In this document: positions 22,905-34,014 of the stretch, in pieces
Layout of the letters: every line of letters starts with the position of its first letter
Position numbering within the stretch: the stretch's first letter is position 1
Origin: Pardosa pseudoannulata
Lineage: Eukaryota > Arthropoda > Arachnida > Araneae > Lycosidae
Reading direction: 5' to 3'
DNA length: 64,000 bases
Assembly (NCBI GenBank): GCA_032207245.1
Contig: CM063508.1
Location: 92,020,495-92,084,494 of the forward strand
Notes under the pieces: model-generated
Seen by the model: the letters and a program-made list of their open reading frames with translations, nothing else
The model's database searches: none
Told to the model about the DNA's origin: nothing
Made by a program: the position numbers and the translations under genes

Positions 22905-23732
22905 CAGCGGTCGGGGAACCGGGGTAAATTACCCCAAATGGGGTAAAAATGAAACTTTTTTGAGTAAAAAGAATATATTTTTCAGATTACTTTCCAGATC
23001 TTGATACAAGTACTATCAACTGGATTGTAGATCCTTTTAAATGTGATATTGCTATGATACCAGAAGAACCTTCAGGTTTGGCAGAAGCAATTCTTGAACT
23101 TCGATCTAATACTGAAGAACGTATTCAATTTAAGAGTAAATCAATTTGACGTCTTTTTGGATTTCAAAAGCTGCAAAGGCTTCCAAAATTGCACATGAAG
23201 AAGCGGTTAAAAAATTGCTGCCATTTGGAACAACATATTTGTGCATACAAGGCTTTTCCACTCTAATGAACATAAAAACGAAGAACAGAAATCGATTAAA
23301 AGCCGAAGACTGCATTCAAATCGCTCTTACATCAAAAAGTCCTAATTTTGAAGCAATTGTATCGAACATGAAACAACACCATTTCTCCAAAACGTAAAAA
23401 AATTTTTTTTTCAATTATTCTTTTTTTTTAATTTTTTCAATTCTAATTATTGTTTGTTTTTGTTTTATTATTATTATTATAATTTGTTACAATACCGTTA
23501 TGGATTACTAGGTATTACATTGATAAATTGAATAAATGAAGTTTAAATAAAATTTTTAGTTGTTTTCTTTTCAAAATTATCATTGGGGGCTATAATATGA
23601 AAGATGCTAAAAAGAGGCGATTTCGTTTTTTTTTTTTTTTTTTTTTTTTCTTTCCCCCTCTTCGCCATGGGGTAATATCAATTTAAACAAAAATATTTTG
23701 GGATAATGATTAAAAAAGTTCCCCGACCGATG
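22905..23732 (+). mobile_element. internally deleted hAT transposon with 8-bp target duplication
   Basis: Termini are CAGCGGTCGGGGAACC at 22905 and GTTCCCCGACCGATG ending at 23732, a near-perfect inverted pair. Both sides carry the 8-bp duplication CCTTAGTA (22897-22904 and 23733-23740), the hAT hallmark. It is only 828 bp and keeps the 3' end of a transposase gene. The flanks (22680-22896 and 23741-23870) look like one GC-richer element, perhaps a minus-strand LTR, that was the target. Confidence 0.92.
22985..23397 (+). pseudogene. hAT transposase C-terminal remnant
   Basis: The first frame encodes a segment ending at a TGA (23146-23148). The next frame continues with SFWISKAAKAS and the signature LLPFGTTYLCIQGFSTL, then KTKNRNRLKAEDCIQIALT. 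This is the hAT dimerisation region as in ZBED5/SCAND3-like transposases. One frameshift near 23143 and loss of everything upstream make it a pseudogene. Confidence 0.85.
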
Positions 23733-23740
23733 CCTTAGTA

Positions 23741-24779
23741 CGTCGCTCGACCAAGGAGTCTTGTGGTGGCTACGCGTCACCGCAAGAGAATGTGAACTAA
23801 TGTAGGAACTGAATAAGTAATTTCTGTAAAGAAATGCATTAAAGCTACTGAACCTGCTTTTCTGCAGTATTTTACTAAAGGGGTCAAAATATCCCGTCCG
23901 CTGTTATATGTCAATACATAGAAATATTACAAAAACAAACAAGTATAGAATACTAAATTTTTGCATATAAACTAGACGACACAATAGACATTGCCCCGTT
24001 TTAACACTTTAATCCAACACATTGTAAAATGTTTGTGTAAACATGTAAATGTTTTTAAATAATTTATAAATTGGACCGTTTTGATGGAAAAGAATATATA
24101 GGAAAAAATATTTTAAAAATACTTGACGCCATTACACGCACAGTCATCAAAAACGTAATTAGATTAAATTAAACCTTCCACACTGCCTGTACGGGGATTC
24201 GATAGTGGGACTTATCGTACTGAAACCCGTAGCGCTGACCACTGAGCCACAGATACGTTGGCGGTGAAGGGTTTCAAGCGGCATTATAATAATCTCAATA
24301 AGTTCGCAATTCTGGATTTTTAATAAAGACATTTTCTATCGGATTAAATTGTGAATCTAAACCCTTCTCGAATCAACTTAATTATATACACAAAATTTCA
24401 TCAAAATCCGTCCAGCCGTAAAGGGCAGAAGAATTTTATATATAAAGAGATGTGTTATCTATTTAGGACAAGTAAAAAAAATATTAGACAATTTTTTCCA
24501 ACCAATCAAAAATAATTAACAGCCAAAAGTGTTTAAGGGGCAAAATGACCTCAACCGACGTTCTAGCGTTTAAAGCTAAAACTTACTTTAATGGTGAAAA
24601 CAGTTTTAATTTGACTTTAATTCCTATTTATTCTTGTCTCGAAAGCTGTATTCTTCTATACTGCTTCAGAAATTACACGGGTAAACACATGTGCATTTAC
24701 CTTATTTTACCTAATGCAAACATTCACGTGTTAGCATTGTACACGTTACTTTAGTATAATTCTATACAGGACTGAATCA
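23741..24779. other. intergenic sequence
   Basis: No gene recognised apart from the tRNA-like element at 24172. AAATTTCATCAAAATCCGTC at about 24386 is typical interspersed-repeat text. Confidence 0.45.
24172..24258 (-). mobile_element. tRNA-like SINE head
   Basis: On the minus strand, GTGGCTCAGTGGTCAGCGCT (A-box region) and CTATCGAATCCCC (B-box region) are about 35 bp apart. It lacks a clean acceptor stem, so it is a SINE head or tRNA pseudogene rather than a tRNA gene. Confidence 0.5.
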
Positions 24780-26270
24780 AAAGGAGAGGTGGATAACTAG
24801 ATGTTAAAATAGCGTTAAATTCAAAAAGGCTGATTGTTTTTGTGTTATGTTCAGAGCTTTACAAATTTTAATATATTGTATATTATTGCTTGTTATATCG
24901 AAATTTTTCATTGCATAGATTTCAGTTTGCATTCACACGTAAAAGAAGAACACAACTATATGTTATGAGTCTTAAATAAAAGGTTTAAACCTTCGTCAAA
25001 TGATAGTTTTTAGTCATGCCCTGCAACGTTAATATAAGTTATATTGAAATTTTTTGTTATGTTGTTCAGATCGCAAACAAAAGAGGAGGTGTAGAACCAG
25101 ATGTTATACTAGTTTTTAAATAAAAGATTTCGCTCTTTTTAATAGTTTTTGGAGTTATGCTCAGCAGCCGTAAAATATGTTGAATTAAAATTTTTCATTG
25201 TGTGAAGACTCCCCTTTGTTCGAGAACAAGCCAAAACAGTTGATCGTAGTACACCTGTACCTGGACAATAGCGTGGCGTCGCAGAGTCGGGTATCTTGAC
25301 AATCGGACTGAATAGACGAATACGCCCCTGATGGATCTCGTTAATGAATGCTCGGAAATTCCGTGAAGGGACAGCCAGCGAATGAGAATTCAGCTAAATA
25401 ATATAACTGTAACTTTAGCTGTAGTTCTCATGTAACTGGGATCTTAACTGAGAAAAAAACAGTGGCGGGACCGTAACTGACCCCCAGGTATAAAAAGCCT
25501 ACAATTTTGCGACTCAGGGCTTTTCGTCATTTTTTTCGGAGGTGTGTTGACCTCGTGGAGGCTTTCGCCTTTTTTACCAGAGAGCTTGCTATTTCGGGAG
25601 ATTCGTAAAGTCCGCTCATATAGGGAGCGGCAGAATCTCGATACCGAACGGGGGATAAATTGGGTTTGATTGCAACCTGAAAAGCCTCCCCACTTGTAAG
25701 AGATTATTAAATCTCTTGTTTTTCTTTCGACTGTGATTGTCGTGTAACAAGTTTTATCGGTAACCATCCTTTGTAGTTCTAGATGATTTGGGAATTAACG
25801 TTCCTTTGTAAATAGCCGTATTTAATTCAGACTTAAAGTGAATTTCCAATTTTATTCTTTGACTGTGATCCATTATTCACGTTACCTCTCATTTGAGAAT
25901 ATTGAAGGCGTCACAATTGTTTAGAGAGCACATTTTTTTAATTAAAAGGAAAGGTGCTAAACCACATGTTCTAATAGTCCTAAAAACAAAATTTCAACAT
26001 TTTAGAGCTAACCGTTTATTGATTTATGCCAAGACAACAAAACAATTCCAAGAAAACGTATATTATTTCACGTTATATTGAAAATTTTCATTATATCGAG
26101 TTCAGATTGTAATCAAAAGAGCCCAACTGGATGTTATTTTGGTTTAAACTAAAGATTTTGAACGTCTACAGCTAATGTTTTTTTTTAGTTATGTCCCAGA
26201 GACTTTGTTTAAGTTATATGGAAATTTTTGATTATAAAAAGTGAAGATTGCATTAAAAAAAGACCAGATA
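24780..26270 (+). repeat. diverged satellite, about 145-bp unit, interrupted
   Basis: At least five diverged units share an AGAACCAGATGTTA-like start, a TTAAATAAAAG or similar middle, TTTTTAGTTATGCCC, and a GTTATATTGAAATTTTTCATT end. Units begin near 24780, 24930, 25075, 25940 and 26110. A GC-richer block (about 25212-25930) splits the array. Confidence 0.55.
25212..25930 (+). mobile_element. LTR-like insertion with TATA box
   Basis: A GC-richer block interrupts the satellite. TATAAAAAG lies at 25489-25497, followed about 30 bp later by a CTCAGGGC initiator-like site. No ORF is convincing and the exact ends were not found. A solo LTR is the best guess. Confidence 0.35.
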
Positions 26271-26324
26271 ATTAGAGTTTGTAAGGTTGTGTTCTACTGC
26301 TATTTATATTGCCGCATAAACCAT

Positions 26325-26410
26325 CTCAGTGGCCGAATGGTCAAAGCACGCGATCCAGACCCGGAGATTGTGGGTTCGATGCTTGACATGGCAGTTTATC
26401 CAAACTACGG
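26325..26410 (+). mobile_element. tRNA-like SINE head, third family
   Basis: CAGTGGCCGAATGGTCAAAG is an A-box region and GATTGTGGGTTCGATGC a B-box region. The sequence then turns AT-rich. It cannot form a full cloverleaf by eye. Confidence 0.45.
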
Positions 26411-26426
26411 ATTTTTAATTTAAAAA

Positions 26427-26637
26427 TGTTGCTTATTGTTTTCTTATGTTCTTGATTATTCTAGATCTTTCTTTAATATGTAAATTAGTTATTTCTCGAA
26501 TATTCTGTTCGGGTATAAAAGCTGATACCCACTAGTTGTAGGCAACTTCTCGATCCTGTAAAGTTGCGAGTTGCTATTTAAGTTCAATAAATTGTTCTGT
26601 TAAGTTAAACGGTGTGTTCATTCAAATCTTCGTGACA
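26427..26637 (+). mobile_element. possible short solo LTR
   Basis: It begins TGTTGC and ends GTGACA (TG...CA). It has TATAAAAG at 26514-26521 and CAATAAATTG about 70 bp later as a polyadenylation signal, the order expected in an LTR. No matching 5-bp target duplication was seen. Confidence 0.4.
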
Positions 26638-28200
26638 ATATTGCTAATAATAAAATTACTAAGTGGCATTAATAGAAAATAATTAAATAAAAATGTAAAA
26701 GTTTTTATGAGAACAGAAAAATTGCTATTTTAAGCTATAATTCCACATGAGTAACAAACAAAAAATTCAGCTCTTTTTATCTATATTAGAAACAGTCGTT
26801 ATTAGCATATTAAATATTTAAGTAAAAAATAGGAAAGATTGAGATAAAACATTTTAGATGTTTGAAATTGGATAAACAAAGCTGATTATTGATAAAGTAA
26901 TTATGAGCATAATGCATTCACAACATTTATAATAAAATAATGTATGCAAATAAAATGTATCTCTTATTATTCATTTAATGGCAGCTTTTGCTTTTTGGAA
27001 GGAAGCTTCTAAGAAACTTTTGCTTGTTTAGTTCATTAAGTATTCTCTTTGTTGACCAGATATAATGAAAAGTATCGATACGAAAAAAGAAGATTATATT
27101 TGTTTTTGCAAATTTTAAATGATTTTAGAATATGATATATTGAAACTTTCTGAATAAAAGTGTTTTCTCTTTGAAACATGACGTGACTTGTGACTAATAG
27201 GATTATGAAAGAAAATTTGTGATTAATTATCTGTTCTTAAGAAAGTGAAGTGTATGAATATGTTACAGAATATAAAACGCAGGATTGAAAAATAAACGCT
27301 AAAGCTCTCTTCAGTTATGTTTTCAGGTCATAATAGCTAATTTCGATTTAGTTATATTCCAAAAAATGCTTAAATTTATGTCTGTTGTATAAAAATTCAT
27401 TTATATCTATGAAGAACGATTCCTGTTCAATCAACTAAAAACTATACGGCAAAGCACCATTTTAACTTTTTTTTACGTAGTAAAAGAAAGATTGGGTTAA
27501 GGTAAGTTAATGGGTTTAACGGAGTACCTACTAATGGAAAATTCACCACTTTAACTTTCAAACGAAAAAAGAACAAAAACACAATTTGTAACATCAATGC
27601 ACAGTAGTCAAACGAAATTTAGCACACTTATAGCTTCAAAGAAGCTAGTTGAGTTTGTTATTCTAAAAAGTTATGAGTAACCAACGCGTTGTCTAATTGA
27701 AAGGTAAATTAGACTGGCATTCGATTAGGCATGTCAGAATTTTCATAACGTGAGATCGAAATGAAGTGAGTAGCTCGTAAAAATGGCTGAAAAATATATG
27801 CAATTCAGTGAAAAGATTAAGCATAGTGCAAACAGTAATTTAGTACTTAATCAAAGAGAACATTAAAAATATTATTGTAAAAGTGAAAACTTTCAGGATT
27901 TAGCTTCAACTTAATATATTAATTTTGACCATATACGAATTTATTGTGATTAGTTTCGGCGTTACTACTCTATGCACGTACAAGATGGGTTTTAACTAGT
28001 TTTGGACGTTATGCCTTTACGTATGTAGTATTTTACATAACTGTAGTATTTTACATAATTGAGAATCTAACTCAGTAACTCAGTTAAGGATTGCAATCTG
28101 CACTCCATTAAAAAAAAAAAAAAAAAAAAAATCAATGTAACGTCTAGTAACGCTGCCGGACGCCACCAGATGTTTCACACTTTTTACTTGTATGAAACAG
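26638..28200. other. AT-rich intergenic sequence
   Basis: No coding region recognised. A poly-A run of about 22 lies near 28110. Confidence 0.5.
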
Positions 28201-28204
28201 GTGA

Positions 28205-29290
28205 ACAAAGCTAAAGCATTAAATTGTTCTGTCCCCGGCGAAGACAAAAATTCTAAAACTTATTCAAAATTAATAAAAATTGTTTTTTTATGTTTTTTTA
28301 TCATTATTTAGGCCCTTTTCGGATTTTTGATGCAATTCATTTATTTTTTAAACATTCATTTTTATATTTTCAAAATTTATAACTTTATCGTTTCTGATCA
28401 TTATTATTCAATAAACAAAAATCTATAACACCTAAACTAAGTTAATAAAAATTATTGTTATATTTAAAAATTATTATTTAGGCCCTTTTTGGATTTTTAG
28501 TACAATTTATTTATTTTTAAAACTTATATTTTTATTTTTCCAAAAATTTTCAAATTTTTTCGATCTTGTTCAATATTATTCTAATTTTTCGGCTTTTTTC
28601 GTACGGATGTCACTGGCCACAAAAATATTTTATGTTTTTCTATCCCTAAACTCTCTACTCTCTAGTTTTGTGTTATGAACTCACGAATCCACCCTTCTAT
28701 CTCTTTGCTCTTTTATGTGTTTATTTTTCGCTCATTGTCATTTTTGTGCTTATTAACAGAAGCCTCTGGATTGAAGGGCTCGGCCCATAGGGTCCAGTTG
28801 TATCACCACCTTTGAAGCTTTTGAAAAGCACTAAATTCATCATCGTATTCCTCGGGTACACGGTTCTGTCCCCGACGATGACAAAAATTTAAAAACTTAA
28901 TTTAAATTAATAAAATTTGTTTTTTATATTTATTTATTATTTTTTATGCCTTTTTCCGATTTTTAATGCAGTTTATTTATTTTTAAAACATTTATTTTTT
29001 ATTTTTTCAAATTTTTCAATTTTTTTCGATATTGATCATTTTAAAATATTATTTTCTGAGTTTTTCATACGGATGTCACTGGCCACAAAAATATTTTATG
29101 TTTTTCTATCCCTAAACTCTCTACTGTCTAGTTTTTGTGCTATGAACTCACGAATCCACCCTTCTATCTCTTTGCTCTTTTATGTGTTTATTTTTCGCTC
29201 GTTGTCATTTTTGTGCTTACTGACAGAAGCCTCTAGATTAACGGGCTCGGACCATAGGGTCCAGTAGAAGCATTACCTTTGATGCCTTTG
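28205..29290 (+). repeat. two tandem copies of an interspersed repeat
   Basis: Copies at about 28220-28800 and 28850-29290 each start near CTGTCCCCGGCGAAGAC (or CCGACGATGAC). They run through T-rich sequence and then share GGATGTCACTGGCCACAAAA, CTATCCCTAAACTCTCTACT and AACTCACGAATCCACCCTTC. A third copy is at 61640-62115. Non-coding. The 116-codon ORF at 28917 is low-complexity Phe/Leu/Ser. Confidence 0.75.
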
Positions 29291-29800
29291 AAAGCACTAA
29301 ATTATGAGATTTTGAACAGACCGGAAAAATTTTGCTCCTGGAAGTAAAAGTATTCTGTATGGAATGTTTACTTGCACCCCAAAATTTTGTTGAAACATTG
29401 TACATCAGATTGTGTACTGTTTAATTAAACAAAACGCTTATGAACTTATTAGGGCAGTTTTTACACTATTTTAAAAATGTATAATAAAATATTTTATCAA
29501 ATGGTCACTGATTTCTGATTACATTAAATAAAATATTGAAAACATGACTTAGTTTATTTTTATTTTATTTTTTGTAAAAGCCGAATGTGATAGGCAAACG
29601 TGAAAGTCCTTTGCAGAATCCGCATCAAAAATTGATTTTGAAACTGCTAAATTTAAAACTGGCAAAATGCTCAAAAATGCAAATTAGTGTTATTATTTGT
29701 AAACACTATATTTACAAAATTTTTTTTAAAAAAATCACAAAAATAAAAGTATCAGAAGATTTGCTCCTAACGAATGCTTAAAGCATTGCTCTTTAGTGCC
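29291..29800. other. intergenic sequence, nothing recognised
   Basis: AT-rich. A 64-codon ORF has no motif. Confidence 0.4.
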
Positions 29801-30081
29801 AGTGTGAGAAATTTAAAACGAACTATGATCACGTGCTAATTTTTCCTTTGTAGTTTTGTAAAGTTTTTCCCTATTCGAATGGCAACGGAAAAGGAAGAAC
29901 ATTTTGTTTTGTATTTGATTCCGGTTTTAGTTGTCCTTTGGAATCGATGTATGATGTCAGTGTTTCTTTGTCTCTTAATTAGTGTTTCGTCAGAAAGTGT
30001 ACAATAAATGTTCTGTTAGTACCGGAAAGCTTCGTCTTTAAATTGTGTCTGAGGAATATATTTTTCCAGTGTGTCCCACAG
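29801..30081 (+). mobile_element. possible LTR
   Basis: It begins TGTGAG and ends TCCCACA, with AATAAA about 80 bp before the end. It is followed by GGATCCGAAAATG, which could be a primer-binding site. There is no internal region and no target duplication, so this is tentative. Confidence 0.3.
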
Positions 30082-30149
30082 GATCCGAAAATGAAAAGGT
30101 AAGATCCTTTTGATATTATTTTTCGATGATACACTTTCATTAAGGTTCG

Positions 30150-30265
30150 AAATTTAATAGCCGGAGATCAATAGTTCAAATCAACTTTAGAAGTAGGTCC
30201 CTGTTTCATTGTCCCTCTTGCAGCAAAACAGAACACCATAACTCTCCAAAACCAAACCAAATTTC
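30150..30265 (+). mobile_element. tRNA-derived SINE (family A), 5'-truncated
   Basis: It keeps a decayed B-box region (AATAGTTCAAATCAAC), GTAGGTCCCTGTTTCATTG and the CTCCAAAACCAAACC tail. Confidence 0.7.
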
Positions 30266-30924
30266 AAGATTGCATCAGTGAATGAAACACAGCACCTGCG
30301 AAAGGACTAAGGTTTATTTGTCGGTTGCTCTTTGTGCAAATTCGTACTTTTAAACGTATCATGCGAAGGCAAATGTTACTAAATGATATTATTTACGCAT
30401 TAAACACGAAGATCTAGAAGCTATTTTTATATCTTTGTAAACCATTTTGGTGAGTTTTTATTCACCTTTATTTACAATTGTATGATAAAAATAATTCTGT
30501 TTTAATACTGAGAATTTTTTTAAACTTTAAAACTTACTATTTTCAATAAATCTTTATTAAATATTAATTCACAATGAATTTAAATAGTCCCTACATTATG
30601 AAAACAATTAGTTTTAAATATTACATAAAAATATTTGTAAATATCTATATATCTTCATGGTATTTTTTTAAAGTAATAAAACTACATCTGCAACGTGAGT
30701 TTCACTGTTGACCGAGGGACAAGTGCGATGTCAGTGACCCCCCCCTTCGACCCCCATTGGACAGGAGGGGTGCCTAACGCTGGTCAGTCGTCTACGGCCT
30801 TGGCAACAAGAGTTTTTTTTGGATATTTCACTCTGCAGATTTGAACCCCCCTCCTTCAGAGAAGAGTAGGAAGCGAACGGAGAACTTGAACAAAGGCAGA
30901 AAAATTTCAACTCTTGCATCTGAG
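30266..30924. other. intergenic sequence, no gene
   Basis: AT-rich, then a GC-richer C-run segment near 30720-30860 that I could not assign. Confidence 0.4.
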
Positions 30925-31175
30925 AAAAGCGTCATCAGCATAAGTTGATTTGATAAGTGAATCAGTTTCTTCATTTCCACGAATAGCAAATTGTAAATGT
31001 CTTGGATTTATTCTCGTTACTTTCGGATCTTTGCTAGCTTTTCCAGCGAATTCTAATACCTCAGCAGTTCAATACTCCAAAATTGCAGCACTGTAAATTG
31101 TGCCTGTAGCATCAACATTTTTTCCCTATTCCAACGACGCCATATTAAGATTGCATAGATTTTATGCGCTTCACC
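30925..31175 (-). pseudogene. decayed histone H2A.Z (H2A variant) pseudogene
   Basis: The minus-strand translation contains IYSAAILEY, a stop, then [39 protein letters not shown] and K. This is the helix 2 to docking region of H2A.Z; the variant's CA-KDxK, [21 protein letters not shown] pattern is clear. The part before IYSAAILEY is scrambled and the part after DSLIK is lost. There is no intron in the matched region, suggesting a retrocopy, but the span is too short to prove it. Non-functional. Confidence 0.8.
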
Positions 31176-32706
31176 AGATTGTGAATAAATAAAGATGTAA
31201 ATAAAAAAGTCTGCAAAACGGTAAGTTTCATTTGTATCTGGTGTCTTAACTCTATGTATTATATCAACATGGCCTGGTATAAGTCATTGGTACTTAATAA
31301 CACCATACATTGAGACCATGGGTCACAATATCTCAAACTTGAAAGTGTTAAAATTAATGCTTACCGACCTCTTTTCCGTCTCCTTCAAATAACCCTCGTG
31401 CCTCATGCCCTTATGGGTCAAGATATATGGTGATACCCGTGATATAATTGGTATATCGTGATATATCACGATATATCAAGGAAACCACTGCTTTTAGTTG
31501 TTTTATTTAATCGATATTTGAGAAAAAAATATTTACCCAAAAGGTTCTGTATTCTCATTTACAGCTATCTATATTAATAAAGCATTTAGGATTGTTTAGT
31601 GTAATAAGCGAACCAATCTACAAAAGCTAATTTTGAATAAGTAATGGAAGAAATCACTTGATGGTTGCTGCAGAATCACGCAATAGCGTCAATATTATTA
31701 AACTGTATTAAAACGTGAGGGAAAATCGCTTTATGTATTTTTATTTGACGCAGATTGATCAAATTAATTTTGTTATGTGATATAAATTGATAACAGATTA
31801 ATAACCTTGGCATATCCTATATGTGTTTCTTAGACATTGATTTATAGGTGAGAAGTCATATTCAGTTTACTAAAGCAATCAGTATTATCTATGTCAGTTC
31901 ATGAAAAATTGAACAGGATATTCACTGCGTGTTTTAATACTATTCATCTTCCTGTAGTTTCTTTTGTGATATGAAGGGAACAAAACATATCTATTTGAGC
32001 AATCTAATCACATTCTCAAATTGTTTTGACGTTACATAGGTGACATTTTAATATAAGTATCGGGTTTGTTTTATATAACTGATATTCCCAACGTAGAATT
32101 GTGATGCAAGTTACAAGTTCATAATGAAATCATTTAAATATATCTTTATTAAAAAAACTGAATATTTTCTGGAAAATCAATAAATAATTTAGAATGTCAA
32201 CAACATTAACTAGTAGATGATGAATAAAGTATGAATTTTTTTAATAACATTGCTGTTTTGAAAAATGATGGATATTGAGATAGCACTTAAGTGTTTCTAT
32301 AGAAACAGATTATTGATAAATATCCTTTCTGTCAGAGAATTGGTAAAAAAAATTTACACCAGCTCCACAACTCTAATAGTATTACATGAAATAACGGGTG
32401 ATGAAGCTCTAACTTGAAAGAATTAAATAGAAAGTATAAGTGTTTATATCAAAAATACCCAGAAAAGAGATGTATGTGTAGATTTCTTTCGATTTAAATT
32501 TTTCTTATCCATACCGTGGTTACATAAAATCATTCTGAAACTAAAAGAAAACCTATTCAACAATTATGATTTGTAAATAACTCCTAACAATACAATAGAA
32601 GTGCTTATTTTATTTCAGCACTTTTATCTATAGTGTGACACGCATTACGTGTGCAATTTTAAATACTTCATTTCTCGATTAGAAGCGTTTCACATCATAC
32701 AGAAGA
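31176..32706. other. AT-rich sequence upstream of receptor gene 1
   Basis: Holds a perfect 24-bp palindrome at 31452-31475 (half-site TATATCGTGATA). No coding region seen. The promoter of receptor gene 1 should lie near the right end but no box stands out. Confidence 0.5.
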
Positions 32707-33900
32707 ATGGTAAATACGGACAAACGTGATAGAATATATCAAAAATACAAAATGCGTATTACAGGAACCAAAACAAAACAGTTCTACAATAGAAACAAAG
32801 AAAACATGCATAAGCATGTATTTTGCTTATATCGTATCTGTGGAATATTCAGAATATTCATGAGTTCTCACTGCGGTAGTAACAAAGTCTTGCATTACCT
32901 TTCAAATCTATTAATAGCAGTTTTCAATTTAATTGTAATTACTTTCACACTTGTAATAAACATATCTTATTATTTGAACTCGACCGAATATTTTGAAAGA
33001 GCAAGAATGATACACCTTTTCATGAATGTGGTATTTATTGGACATCGTTTATACCTGCACTGGTGCATTAATGAACTGGAAATGCTGTCTGATAAGTTGC
33101 ATAATATGCTGTGTGTCCTGAGAATGCGGTTTGTGAAACCTCGATGGATCACTGCTTGGGCATTAATGGCTTTGTTCATGAATTTCGTTTTGTTTTTGAT
33201 GACTGTGAATTCATTGAGAGATAGTAAAGTGATTAAAACTTTACTCTTTGGTTATGAAGATGATAGCTCGATATTCATATATTCATTTGCATTTCTATGT
33301 CCTTTATTTTCTTACGTGTTCATATATTTGCCAGTAGTTGCTTTCGCCATTTATTACGTAATTGTCTGCTACTACATTAAGAAAATAATCCATGGTTATT
33401 CCCACTTACTGAAATCATCCCCAACTTTGAATTTTAATGAACTCTCAGATATCTATTGTGCTCTCAAGCGACTCGTAAGACAGTTTGATTCGAAAGTGGG
33501 ATTTGCAATTTTCAACTCATTCATGTTCAATGCTTTCCTGATGTACCTCGGACTGGTTATAGTTATTCACCCCAAAAAGTCCGACAACACTGACAGTAAT
33601 ATACGTATGATACTTCTATGCCTAACTACCTTTATGAATTTTTCTGCGAAAACCTTGTCAGCAGCCTTTGTTAATGATGCATCTTTAGCAGTGAAAGCCC
33701 AATCAAGAGAAGTAGAAGAAAACGAAGTCAGTGTCACCCCTGCTTATGTGAGATTCCTTCACAACTGCGAGGAAGAGATTTGTATGACAGTATGGGGTGT
33801 TATTAATGTGAAAAGAAGTTTAATATTTGCCACTTTTGGTTCCATAATGACATACAGTCTACTTTTTGACAGCGTGGAGCCCGACGCCGTTAATTCGTAA
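32707..33900 (+). CDS. gustatory-receptor-like seven-transmembrane protein 1
   Basis: Single-exon ORF of 397 residues, probably a chemosensory ligand-gated channel subunit of the arthropod gustatory receptor family in sensory neuron membranes. The ligand is unknown. About seven hydrophobic segments are visible: residues 62-90, 100-119, 147-168, 190-222, 265-287, 299-321 and 371-389. The last contains GSIMTYSLLFDS, the family's C-terminal TYhhhhhQF-type signature with DS replacing QF. There is no signal peptide, and the N-terminus is long, basic and presumably cytoplasmic. It shares HxFCLYxICGIF, SDIYCALKxLV-type and TVWGV stretches with the two receptors at 53954 and 62775 but is clearly diverged from them. 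A decayed array of its 3' end follows. Confidence 0.8.
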   Translation: MVNTDKRDRIYQKYKMRITGTKTKQFYNRNKENMHKHVFCLYRICGIFRIFMSSHCGSNKVLHYLSNLLIAVFNLIVITFTLVINISYYLNSTEYFERARMIHLFMNVVFIGHRLYLHWCINELEMLSDKLHNMLCVLRMRFVKPRWITAWALMALFMNFVLFLMTVNSLRDSKVIKTLLFGYEDDSSIFIYSFAFLCPLFSYVFIYLPVVAFAIYYVIVCYYIKKIIHGYSHLLKSSPTLNFNELSDIYCALKRLVRQFDSKVGFAIFNSFMFNAFLMYLGLVIVIHPKKSDNTDSNIRMILLCLTTFMNFSAKTLSAAFVNDASLAVKAQSREVEENEVSVTPAYVRFLHNCEEEICMTVWGVINVKRSLIFATFGSIMTYSLLFDSVEPDAVNS

Positions 33901-34014
33901 CACTGAACTCTGTGATTGATTGCTGTAAACTTTTGTACAGTCTTTGACACCTTAAGAAGCTAAAAGTACTCACAGCATGTTAGAAAGACATGTTCCTTTT
34001 ATTAGAATTATTCA

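Noticed and set aside
28917..29267. 116-codon Phe-rich ORF with membrane-like character
   Set aside because: It lies inside an interspersed repeat; the hydrophobicity comes from T-rich DNA, and the frame is not kept in the sister copies.
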